Part shown: positions 19,013 to 26,792 of the stretch, in pieces
Layout: each line of letters begins with the position of its first letter
Numbering within the stretch: position 1 is the first letter of the stretch
Source of the DNA: Rheinheimera sp.
GTDB lineage: Bacteria > Pseudomonadota > Gammaproteobacteria > Enterobacterales > Alteromonadaceae
Direction of reading: 5' to 3'
Length of the DNA stretch: 64,000 nt
NCBI GenBank assembly: GCA_008015325.1
Contig: SSFI01000057.1
Span: 55,633 to 119,632, forward strand
Made by a program: the position numbers and the translations under genes
The notes under the pieces: model-generated
Told to the model about the DNA's origin: nothing
Databases searched by the model: none
What the model saw: only the letters and a program-made list of their open reading frames with translations

Positions 19013-20838
19013 GCCAAATCCCCAATGTCACGGCGGCCCAATAGCTGGCCATCTTTGAACAATAAAGCCCCATCGAGGAAACCAAGCTGCTGCCACTGAT
19101 GGCTGGCGATCAGCAAGGTACGGCCCGCACTGAGCTTTGCCAACAACAACGCCAAATCAGCTGCAGTGTCCTGATCTAACTCAGCAAAAGGCTCATCCAG
19201 CAGCCACAATGGCCTGTCAGCCAACAGCAGGCGCGCCAGACATAGTCGCTGTTGTTGCCCGCCGGATAACCCCTGCCCGGCTTCGCCTAATCGGTAATCC
19301 AGCGCTGTCGCTTCACCCAATTCGGTCAACAAGCTGACCTGTTGCAAGCTAGCCTGCAGCGCGGCATCACTGGCCGTAGGCGCTGCCATGCGTAAATTCT
19401 CCGCCACTGTGCCGGCGAATAATTCCGGCGTTTGGGTCAGATAACTCAGCTGTTGCCACTGCTGTGGTCTGTTTGCTGCTGCAACCGGCTGACCGGAAAA
19501 TTGATAGTTGCCGTCAAAGTCGGCAAAACCGGCCAATAACTGCAAAAACGACGATTTCCCGCTGCCACTGTCACCGCGCAGCAGCAGCCGCTCACCGGCG
19601 TTGATTTGTAATGCTGAGATGATTAACCGCGGCAGCTCTGCACTGCCAAGCCGGATTTGATTGAGCTGCAGCAGTGGTCGGGCCTGCTCGTGCGGGTTCA
19701 GGCTGTGCGGGCTGATATCGGAAAGGCTGTCGGATGCTGTGCCGGCGGATGCCTCTGGCAATAGCCAAAGAGGTTGCAGCGCCTGCGCCGCCGCTTCGGC
19801 CTGGGCTTTGGCGTGATAATCGCTGCCAAGCTGGCGTAGCGGCTGATAAAACTCTGGTGCCAGTAACAAAATAAACAGCGCCGGTGCAAAAGCCACCGGC
19901 ACTTCACCTTTGGCCCAGGGCAATTCGCCCAAAAGCCCGAGGCCTAAATACAACGCCACCAAAGCGATGGCCAGCGAGGCAAACAATTCCAGCACGGCGG
20001 TCGACAAAAACGCCAATCTGAGCACCTGCAGCGAGCTGCTGCGATAACGCTCTGTGGCATGCTCCAGCTGTGCAGTCGCCTGCGGGATCGCATTGAGCCG
20101 GCGCAGCAGCGTCAGTCCCTGCAGAAATTGCCACAGCCGCCCGCCCATCCGGCCCAGTTCGGCCAGTTTTTCACTGCTGGCTTTACTGGCCTCGCGCCCC
20201 ACTAACACCATAAACACTGGCACCAGCGGTGCTGTCAGCAACAGCAGCAAACCCGCCAGCAGGCTGTGCCAGCACACCACCACCGCAATCAGCAGCGGCG
20301 TCCAGATCACCAGAAATAGCTGCGGCCAATAGCGACTGATGTAGCCATCCAGCGCGTCAACCTGCTCAGTGAGTAAGGTCGACAACAAGCCATCAGAGCC
20401 AAAGCGCTGCCGCGCCGGTCCTTGTGCCGCCAGCCTGTTGAGCAACTGTTGCCTCAGCTCCGCGCGTAGCAACCGACTGCTATGTTGGGTCAGGCCATCG
20501 CGCAGCAGCAGGCATAACTGGCGCAGCACAAAAGCTAATACAAACTGCCATAACCATTCAACTGGAAAGGCCGGCAGCAAAGACAGGTCGGTGGATAGCA
20601 TCCGATGCAGCAAGGCATCAGCAAAAAGCGCCAGACACCACATTTGCCAAAGTAACAGTGGCACTGACAGTGCCGCTGCAAATACCGCCAGCAGTAGCCT
20701 CGGCCGGTACGGCTTTAGCCACTGCTGCAACAAGGCTCTGGCATGATTTGACTTAGATTTAGCCGGCGTAGACTTAGCCGGCGTCGACTTTGTCAGAGCA
20801 GACTTACTCAGAACCAGATTCCTCTTCGGCGTAGCCAT
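19009..20838 (-). CDS. cydD: glutathione/cysteine ABC exporter subunit CydD
   Basis: A 609-residue permease-ATPase: membrane domain residues about 35-330, Walker A GDSGSGKSSFLQLLAG, signature LSGGQQQRLCLARLLL and Walker B LWLLDEPFAEL. It is the partner of CydC. The N-terminus is odd: about 20 extra residues built of repeated K-S-T-P-A units (TKSTPAKSTPAKSK) encoded by a roughly 15-bp tandem repeat. The assigned start lies inside the 3' end of cydX, in a different frame, with only a weak GGAG-like site. A start further downstream would remove the repeat and cannot be excluded. Confidence 0.9.
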   Translation of the reverse strand: MATPKRNLVLSKSALTKSTPAKSTPAKSKSNHARALLQQWLKPYRPRLLLAVFAAALSVPLLLWQMWCLALFADALLHRMLSTDLSLLPAFPVEWLWQFVLAFVLRQLCLLLRDGLTQHSSRLLRAELRQQLLNRLAAQGPARQRFGSDGLLSTLLTEQVDALDGYISRYWPQLFLVIWTPLLIAVVVCWHSLLAGLLLLLTAPLVPVFMVLVGREASKASSEKLAELGRMGGRLWQFLQGLTLLRRLNAIPQATAQLEHATERYRSSSLQVLRLAFLSTAVLELFASLAIALVALYLGLGLLGELPWAKGEVPVAFAPALFILLLAPEFYQPLRQLGSDYHAKAQAEAAAQALQPLWLLPEASAGTASDSLSDISPHSLNPHEQARPLLQLNQIRLGSAELPRLIISALQINAGERLLLRGDSGSGKSSFLQLLAGFADFDGNYQFSGQPVAAANRPQQWQQLSYLTQTPELFAGTVAENLRMAAPTASDAALQASLQQVSLLTELGEATALDYRLGEAGQGLSGGQQQRLCLARLLLADRPLWLLDEPFAELDQDTAADLALLLAKLSAGRTLLIASHQWQQLGFLDGALLFKDGQLLGRRDIGDLA

Positions 20839-20917
20839 TCAGCTCCAGCCACATCGCATTGATGATGCCAAAAGAACAGGCCAGCAATACTCCTAAAATC
20901 CAGGCGAAATACCACAT
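20804..20917 (-). CDS. cydX: cytochrome bd small subunit CydX
   Basis: A 37-residue single-helix membrane peptide starting MWYFAWILGVLLACSFGIIN and continuing with AMWLELNG, the CydX hallmark. It stabilises the haem site of cytochrome bd-I. It begins 16 bp after cydB, with an AAAGGA ahead of the ATG, and its last 35 bp overlap the annotated start of cydD in another frame. The acidic tail EEESGSE is typical of the family. Confidence 0.93.
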   Translation of the reverse strand: MWYFAWILGVLLACSFGIINAMWLELNGYAEEESGSE

Positions 20918-20932
20918 GATGTTGTCCTTTTT

Positions 20933-22069
20933 TCAATATAACGAATGGGAGTTGTCACGCACCTGCTGCGCATTGATCCGGCCAAACATCTTGATATAAC
21001 TCCAGATGGTGTAACCAAGCACAACAGGCACAAACACACAGGCGACAAAAAACATGATTTTTAACGTCAGCTCGCTCGAAGTCGCGTCCCACATGGTCAG
21101 GCTGTGGTTTGGCATTGAGCTAGATGGCATGACAAAAGGGAACATCGCAATGCCACAGGTCAAAATCACCCCAGCCTGGCCCAATGAAGTCAGCAGGAAA
21201 GCCAGTGCGCCTTTACCGGCTTTACTCAACAGCCCACTGAGCGCAAATGCCACCACCCCCAATACCGGCGCCAGCCACAGCAGCGGATAATCGGCGAAGT
21301 TCTGCAGCCAGGCGCCACTGCGTACTTCCACCGTTTTACTGACCGCATTGTTAATCGCATTGCCATCCAAAGTGCTGGTAACGACATAGCCATCAATGCC
21401 GGCATTCAGCCAGACACCGGCCAGGACAAACAAAGCCGCAGCGCCTAGCCCGGCAATAAAACCGGCGGTTTGACTGCGCTTGAGAATGTCCCCTTCGGTT
21501 TTCATTTGCAGATAAGCCGCGCCCTGACTGACAAACATCAACAAACTCAACACGCCGACCAACAGCGCAAAAGGGTTTAACAGCGCGAAGAAACTACCGG
21601 TGTATTTAATGCGCAGCAGTTCGTCGAAATGAAACGGTACGCCTTGCAGCAAATTACCAAAAGCCACACCAAAGATAATGGGCGGCACAGCCGAGCCAAA
21701 GGTCAGCGCCCAGTCCCAGTTGCTGCGCCAGGCCGGATTTTCCAGTTTGGAGCGGTAATCAAAACCAATCGGCCGCATAAACAAGGCCGCCAGCGTCAGC
21801 ATCATCGCCAGATAAAAACCACTGAAAGCGGTGGCATACACCGGCGGCCAGGCGGCAAATAAAGCACCACCGGCCGTGATAAGCCAAACCTGATTACCGT
21901 CCCAGTGCGGCGCAACGGCATTAATCATCACCCGCCGCTCTGTATCGTTTTGGCCGACCACTTTTAATAAAGCACCGACGCCCATGTCAAAACCATCAGT
22001 GATAGCAAAACCAATTAACAACACACCGACTAATAACCACCAGATAAATCTTAAAAATTCGTAATCCAT
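20933..22069 (-). CDS. cydB: cytochrome bd ubiquinol oxidase subunit II (CydB)
   Basis: A 378-residue integral membrane protein, close to the E. coli length (379). Family signatures are visible at the start (WWLLVGVLLIGFAITDGFDMGVG), NAVAPHWDGNQVWLI, and PVVLGYTIWSY near the end. It forms the heterodimer with CydA and lies 1 bp after the cydA stop codon, so the two are translationally close-coupled. CydX follows directly. Confidence 0.96.
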   Translation of the reverse strand: MDYEFLRFIWWLLVGVLLIGFAITDGFDMGVGALLKVVGQNDTERRVMINAVAPHWDGNQVWLITAGGALFAAWPPVYATAFSGFYLAMMLTLAALFMRPIGFDYRSKLENPAWRSNWDWALTFGSAVPPIIFGVAFGNLLQGVPFHFDELLRIKYTGSFFALLNPFALLVGVLSLLMFVSQGAAYLQMKTEGDILKRSQTAGFIAGLGAAALFVLAGVWLNAGIDGYVVTSTLDGNAINNAVSKTVEVRSGAWLQNFADYPLLWLAPVLGVVAFALSGLLSKAGKGALAFLLTSLGQAGVILTCGIAMFPFVMPSSSMPNHSLTMWDATSSELTLKIMFFVACVFVPVVLGYTIWSYIKMFGRINAQQVRDNSHSLY

Positions 22070-22070
22070 A

Positions 22071-23627
22071 TTACACCTCAGTCGCTTTGCCGGTTTCGAA
22101 ATCGTATTTGCCGGTATGCAGGCTGGACGGGCCTTTGCGGGCGAAATGCTGCATCAGCCAGACTTCGATAATCAGGAAAATGGTATAGAGCACAGTGATC
22201 AGGATCAGACTGGTCCAGATCTCCGCCGGCGTTAAACCAGACGCTGCCATATGGGTTGGCAGCACTTCACCAACCGCCCAGGGCTGACGACCGTATTCAG
22301 CGACAAACCAGCCGGCTTCACAGGCGATCCACGGCAATGGCAGGCCAAACAGTGCAGCTTTTAACAACCAGGTTGGTTTTTTCTCCAGCCGTTTGGCGCT
22401 GTAATAAAAACTCAGGGCAAAAATCACCAGCATGGCGAAACCGGCCGCCACCATAATACGGAAGCTCCAGAACATCGGTGCCACTTGCGGAATACTGCCA
22501 TCCACCGCCGCCTGAATTTGATCTGGGGTGGCTTTGGTTGGGTCTTCTGCATAAGCCGTGACTAACAGGCCATAACCTAAGTCTTTTTTCACGCTGTCAA
22601 AAGCCGCTTTGGTTTCAGCTGAAGTATCACCGGCGCGCAGCAGATGTAATAAGCGGTAAGCTTCAATGCCGTTAACGATACGAGCACGGTGGTGTTCTTT
22701 TAAGTCCTTCAGACCGCTGACCGGTTCATCCAGTGAACGGGTGGCAATCAGGCCGAGCGCATAAGGAATTTTCACCGCGTAATCAGTGGTTTGTGTTTCA
22801 CTATTTGGCACGCCAATCACGGTAAAAGACGCTGGTGCCGGATGGGTATCCCACTCCGCTTCGACCGCCGCCAGTTTGACTTTTTGCACGTCACCCAGCT
22901 CATAACCGGATTCATCACCGAGCACAATCACCGACACAGACGCCGCCAAACCAAAAGCTGACGCAATGGCAAAACTGCGGCGGGCAAAAGCTAAATCGCG
23001 GCCTTTGAGCATATACCAGGCCGAAATCGCTAAGATAAACATCGCGCCAGTGACATAACCCGCCGACACGGTATGGACAAACTTGACCTGCGCTACCGGG
23101 TTGAAGATGACTTCGCTGAAGCTGGTCATTTCCATCCGCATCGTTACATAGTTAAATTCAGCGCCCACCGGGTTTTGCATCCAGCCGTTCGCTATCAAAA
23201 TCCACAGCGCCGACAGGTTGGAACCCAAAGCCACCAACCAGGTTACGGCTAAATGCTGTACCTTGCTTAAGCGGTCCCAGCCAAAGAAAAACAAACCGAC
23301 CAGCGTCGATTCGAGGAAAAACGCCATCAGGCCTTCAATCGCCAGCGGCGCGCCAAAAATGTCGCCAACATAATGCGAATAATAAGACCAGTTGGTGCCG
23401 AACTGGAATTCCATCGCAATACCGGTGGTGACCCCGAGCGCAAAGTTAATCGCAAATAACTTGCCCCAGAACTTGGTCATATCGCGGTAAATTTCTTTGC
23501 CGGTCATCACATAAACCGACTCCATGATCGCCAGTAAAAAGGTCATACCGAGCGTCAGCGGCACAAATAGGAAGTGGTACATTGCCGTAAAGGCAAACTG
23601 CAAGCGCGAGAGTTCGACGATATCCAT
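22071..23627 (-). CDS. cydA: cytochrome bd ubiquinol oxidase subunit I (CydA)
   Basis: A 518-residue oxidase subunit. Haem ligands His18 (b595), His185 and Met392 (b558) are present, as are Glu98 and Glu106 of the proton pathway and the [12 protein letters not shown] motif. A long Q-loop (about residues 240-380) makes it the E. coli-like long form. It oxidises quinol and reduces oxygen with high affinity. It heads the cydABXDC operon; the start is preceded by CAGGAG and by a control region with FNR and NarL/NarP-type sites, so induction at low oxygen is expected. Confidence 0.97.
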   Translation of the reverse strand: MDIVELSRLQFAFTAMYHFLFVPLTLGMTFLLAIMESVYVMTGKEIYRDMTKFWGKLFAINFALGVTTGIAMEFQFGTNWSYYSHYVGDIFGAPLAIEGLMAFFLESTLVGLFFFGWDRLSKVQHLAVTWLVALGSNLSALWILIANGWMQNPVGAEFNYVTMRMEMTSFSEVIFNPVAQVKFVHTVSAGYVTGAMFILAISAWYMLKGRDLAFARRSFAIASAFGLAASVSVIVLGDESGYELGDVQKVKLAAVEAEWDTHPAPASFTVIGVPNSETQTTDYAVKIPYALGLIATRSLDEPVSGLKDLKEHHRARIVNGIEAYRLLHLLRAGDTSAETKAAFDSVKKDLGYGLLVTAYAEDPTKATPDQIQAAVDGSIPQVAPMFWSFRIMVAAGFAMLVIFALSFYYSAKRLEKKPTWLLKAALFGLPLPWIACEAGWFVAEYGRQPWAVGEVLPTHMAASGLTPAEIWTSLILITVLYTIFLIIEVWLMQHFARKGPSSLHTGKYDFETGKATEV

Positions 23628-23714
23628 CCACCGTCTCCTGTGGGGTTAACTTAATTAATTATTTACTAATATACGAAGTATTAACCGGTTAAACGAGTCA
23701 TAAAAGCTGAGATC

Positions 23715-23728
23715 TTGATCAATATCAA
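23715..23728. promoter_or_regulatory. FNR box upstream of cydA (proximal)
   Basis: TTGATCAATATCAA matches the FNR consensus TTGAT-N4-ATCAA in every defined position. Its centre is about 94 bp before the cydA start codon. A TTTAAC hexamer lies where a -10 box would be expected for class II activation, but that assignment is weak. Confidence 0.8.
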
Positions 23729-23735
23729 GCATTGC

Positions 23736-23751
23736 TACCCCTAAAGGGGTA
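23736..23751. promoter_or_regulatory. NarL/NarP 7-2-7 site upstream of cydA
   Basis: TACCCCTAAAGGGGTA is two TACYYMT heptamers in perfect inverted order with a 2-bp spacer, the arrangement recognised by NarP and NarL. It sits 7 bp from the proximal FNR box, suggesting nitrate or nitrite modulation of the bd oxidase. Confidence 0.7.
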
Positions 23752-23810
23752 TGCCTGAAAAGACGCTGCAGACCGCATGGCTATTCTGTGGCGGACTCAG
23801 GGTTTAAACC

Positions 23811-23824
23811 TTGATTCGCATCAA
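23811..23824. promoter_or_regulatory. second FNR box upstream of cydA (distal)
   Basis: TTGATTCGCATCAA again matches TTGAT-N4-ATCAA perfectly, with its centre about 190 bp before the cydA start and 96 bp from the proximal box. It lies between the DUF3718 gene terminator and the NarP-type site, so it belongs to the cyd control region. Confidence 0.75.
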
Positions 23825-23917
23825 AGATGGCAGGTAAAAGGCACGAACTGCGAAAACCGCGCCGCACGCTCTGTCAGATAAACAAGCCTGAATCCGCAGT
23901 TTAAATCGCTGCAGAAA

Positions 23918-23947
23918 CAACAACGCCGGCACAAGCCGGCGTTGTTG
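23918..23947 (-). terminator. terminator after the DUF3718 gene
   Basis: A 13-bp perfect stem, CAACAACGCCGGC with its complement, an ACAA loop and a short T-rich tail read leftward. It separates the DUF3718 gene from the cyd control region. A similar GCCGGC-cored hairpin ends the pullulanase gene at 51575. Confidence 0.75.
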
Positions 23948-23969
23948 TTGCAAATAGCGATGTAGTGGT

Positions 23970-24344
23970 TTAGTCCGCACCGATCCGCGCTTTGATATCG
24001 TTAATCAGTGGGGACTGACCCATGCCATTGGCATTGGCCCAGTTTTCCAGATCTTCCGCCTGTAAGGACTTGGCTGGCATCTGTTTCACAAAGAATGAAC
24101 CCACTTCGTAAGCATCGCTGCGCATGGCAAATTTGATCAGCGACTCTTTATTACATTGCACGGCATCATAAATTTTCCGCAAGTTCAGTTTGTTGTCTGA
24201 CAACAGTTTGCGAATGCGGTTTTTGTCGTCGGCTTTGGTATATTCACACAACGATACACCCCATTGCTCCTGCGCCTGAGTCAGTGGTGCGGTAAAAGCA
24301 GCGACAGATAAAACGACTGCGGCGGTCAAAAATTTCTTTTGCAT
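23970..24344 (-). CDS. DUF3718 family periplasmic protein
   Basis: A 124-residue exported protein with a signal peptide ending around TQAQ. The mature part contains SLCEYTKADDKNRIRKLL and IYDAVQCNKESLIKFAM, the paired-Cys layout I associate with DUF3718, a small family in Alteromonadales of unknown function. The two Cys probably form a disulfide. It is a single-gene unit closed by the hairpin at 23918, between the Cpx-like system and the cyd operon. Confidence 0.78.
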   Translation of the reverse strand: MQKKFLTAAVVLSVAAFTAPLTQAQEQWGVSLCEYTKADDKNRIRKLLSDNKLNLRKIYDAVQCNKESLIKFAMRSDAYEVGSFFVKQMPAKSLQAEDLENWANANGMGQSPLINDIKARIGAD

Positions 24345-24571
24345 AACAACCTCTTGTCAACATCCATTCAGGGATCAAACCGAAGCATTCAAAACAATGC
24401 TTTGTGCAAAGTATTGGCCCTTTCACGCGATTGGCAAGTCAGAACACCGCTATTTCCGTGGTTCCCGCTGCGACTGCAGAAAAAAAATCCATAATTCAAA
24501 AATATACAGTAACAATCAAACATCGCATTTACATAAGTTGTTGCTACGTCCACTCAGAGCAACCCGGCTGC

Positions 24572-25960
24572 TCAGCCCGCTGACTGGCCAGGTAAACGGA
24601 TTTCGACTAATAACCCCGCCGGTGTGCAACCATCTGCCTGCCATAAATTTTCTGCCCGGATCCGGCCGCCGCAAGTATGAACCGCGCGTAAGGCGATACT
24701 GAGCCCAAGCCCGACACCATCATTGGATTTGTCGGCGCGAAAGAATGGGTTAAACAACAGCGGTAATAATTCCGGCGCCACACCTGGGCCGTTATCGCTG
24801 ATCTGCACCAGCAATTCGCCGTCAATCCACAGGCTTTCAACCCGGACAAAAGCGCCGCTGCCGGCGTATTTGATGGCGTTGCGCACCACATTTTCCAACG
24901 CCCGGTACAACAATTCGGCGTCGGCCTGCACTATGGCCACCGGGTTCTGCACCAGTTCCAGCTGTTGCTGCCGGCTCTCGGCCTCGAGCATGGCATCGGC
25001 ACAAATCGAATCCAGCAGTTCATGCACCGGCACCAATTCAAGCCGCGGCTGGACTTCGCCGCTTTCTAAACGCGAAAAGGTCAGGATCTCACCGACCAGC
25101 TGATCGAGCCGCGCCGCTTCCGCTTCGACTTTATCCAGCGCGTTGTCCAAATCCGCCGGATGCTGCCGCACCAGACCTATCAGCAACTGCAGGCGCGCCA
25201 GCGGTGAGCGCAGTTCATGCGACACATCATGCAGCAGCCGGCGCTGCGAGACGATGGCCTGATAAACCTGCTGCGCCATCTGATTAAAACTGCGGGCCAA
25301 CGCGCCAAATTCATCGCGCCGGCCGGTCATTTCGCTGCTGAGCTGAGTCTGCCATTGCCGTTGTGGCAATTCACTGAGTGCTGTTTTTAACTGCCGCACC
25401 GGTGCGGCAAAATACCAGGCGAGGCCGAGACTCGCCGCGATGCTGGTGACAATCACCGCCATCAGCAGAAATAACGGATGAAACCAGAACGGTGGTAACG
25501 ACGGCGGTAAACCACGCTCACGCGGTCCGGTATCACGCGGGCTCAGGCGTTCCCGCATGGCAAAAGCGCGCTGTTGCCAGAAATTGTCTTTATTCACCAG
25601 CACCAGCTGTAACGGTTGACCCGCGGTATGCACCACCAGATGTTTGGTCCGCGGATTTTGCCCGAGGTCGGCCGGCACTTCGCGCCCCAGTATATCTGCG
25701 CCGGTCGCGTCCAGCATCAGTAATTGCTCACGCGCCATCGGGTCGGCCTGCCAGTTTTGCACTAAAGTGCGCAATAACGGCACCCCGCCGGCATCAATCA
25801 GCTGCTGGGCATTTTGCAGAAAAAACCGGCCTTGCGGACTCAGCTGCGCCCGGTTTTGCTCCGGCGACTGACTGAGCTGATTCAGCGTAAACACAGCACC
25901 AAAAGCCAGCACCAGTGCCAGCCAGAACGCCAGCAGGAATTTCCAGAACAACTGTCCCAT
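24572..25960 (-). CDS. sensor histidine kinase, CpxA-like
   Basis: A 462-residue membrane kinase: first helix about residues 8-28, a periplasmic domain of about 130 residues, second helix about 160-184, HAMP, then HisKA with phospho-acceptor His248 (LLHDVSHELRSPLARLQ) and an HATPase (NVVRNAIKYA, DNGPGVAPELL, VGLGLSIA). HDVSHELRSPLARLQ is the CpxA-type H-box. It lies 25 bp after its partner regulator. CpxA senses envelope protein stress. No CpxP-like gene is adjacent, so the exact signal is inferred by family only. Confidence 0.87.
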   Translation of the reverse strand: MGQLFWKFLLAFWLALVLAFGAVFTLNQLSQSPEQNRAQLSPQGRFFLQNAQQLIDAGGVPLLRTLVQNWQADPMAREQLLMLDATGADILGREVPADLGQNPRTKHLVVHTAGQPLQLVLVNKDNFWQQRAFAMRERLSPRDTGPRERGLPPSLPPFWFHPLFLLMAVIVTSIAASLGLAWYFAAPVRQLKTALSELPQRQWQTQLSSEMTGRRDEFGALARSFNQMAQQVYQAIVSQRRLLHDVSHELRSPLARLQLLIGLVRQHPADLDNALDKVEAEAARLDQLVGEILTFSRLESGEVQPRLELVPVHELLDSICADAMLEAESRQQQLELVQNPVAIVQADAELLYRALENVVRNAIKYAGSGAFVRVESLWIDGELLVQISDNGPGVAPELLPLLFNPFFRADKSNDGVGLGLSIALRAVHTCGGRIRAENLWQADGCTPAGLLVEIRLPGQSAG

Positions 25961-25985
25961 CGGGGTTACACCTTATACACCGTAC

Positions 25986-26684
25986 TTAAGCACTGTATTT
26001 GAGCCACTGGTAACCTTTGCCGCGTACGGCTTCAATCCAGGGTTGTTGATCAGGCCGCGACCCGAGTTTGGCGCGGATGTTGGAGATATGTACATCGATG
26101 CTGCGATCATATTGTGACAGCGTTTTGCCAAGACCTTGCGCCGACAAATCCGCTTTACTGACAATGCGGCCGGCCTGGCTGACCAATAACCACAGCAGAC
26201 TGAATTCGGCGCCGGTCAGTTCCAGCGCCCGGCCATACACTGACGCACTGCGATTGGCCGGCGTCAGTAACAACGGGCCTTCATGCAGCTGCAAATCCGG
26301 CTGCTGCTGCAGCTGCACCCGGCGCAGGATAGCGCGGATGCGGGCGACCAGCTCGCGCGGCAGACAAGGTTTGGGTACATAGTCGTCGGCGCCAAGTTCC
26401 AGCCCGACCACCCGGTCGATATCATCGCCGCGCGCTGTCAGCATCAGCACCGGTTTGCCGCTGACCTGACGTAAGCGTTTCAGTAAAGAAATACCGTCCA
26501 GTTGCGGCATCATCACATCCAGCACCAGCAAGTCGTATTGTTGTGCCAGCGCCTGTTGCAGGCCGGTCAGACCGTCATTCACCACCTCGACCTGAAAACC
26601 TTCCCGCTGCAGGTAAGTCGCCAGCATCGTTGTCAGTTCTTTGTCATCATCGATTAACAGTAATTGCGCCACATATTCACCCAA
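25986..26684 (-). CDS. response regulator, CpxR-like OmpR family
   Basis: A 232-residue OmpR-type regulator with acidic IDDDKEL, phospho-acceptor Asp56 (LLVLDVMMPQLDG), the switch region LTARGDD and ADDYVPKPCLPRELVARIRAI, which is CpxR-like. The C-terminal winged helix contains TGAEFSLLWLL and RSIDVHISNIRAKLG. It is the first gene of the pair with the kinase at 24572. A GTG four codons downstream is a possible alternative start. The 108-bp leader holds a single GTAAAG-like half-site only, so autoregulation is not evident. Confidence 0.88.
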   Translation of the reverse strand: MGEYVAQLLLIDDDKELTTMLATYLQREGFQVEVVNDGLTGLQQALAQQYDLLVLDVMMPQLDGISLLKRLRQVSGKPVLMLTARGDDIDRVVGLELGADDYVPKPCLPRELVARIRAILRRVQLQQQPDLQLHEGPLLLTPANRSASVYGRALELTGAEFSLLWLLVSQAGRIVSKADLSAQGLGKTLSQYDRSIDVHISNIRAKLGSRPDQQPWIEAVRGKGYQWLKYSA

Positions 26685-26792
26685 TTTCGCAGAAAACTGC
26701 CTGCTATGACTTATTTTAATGAAAAGGGTGCCCGGCGCAGCAGCAGCTTTACATAACTATACCTTGGGCATTGTCATCCTTACCGGCAGTCT

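Noticed and set aside
23640..23705. ArcA-like GTTAA direct repeats in front of cydA
   Set aside because: Several GTTAA and TTAAT words occur, but their spacing does not give a clean 11-bp repeat and the region is simply AT-rich.
26700..26760. CpxR box upstream of the Cpx-like regulator
   Set aside because: Only one GTAAA half-site is present; the required second half-site 5 bp away is absent.
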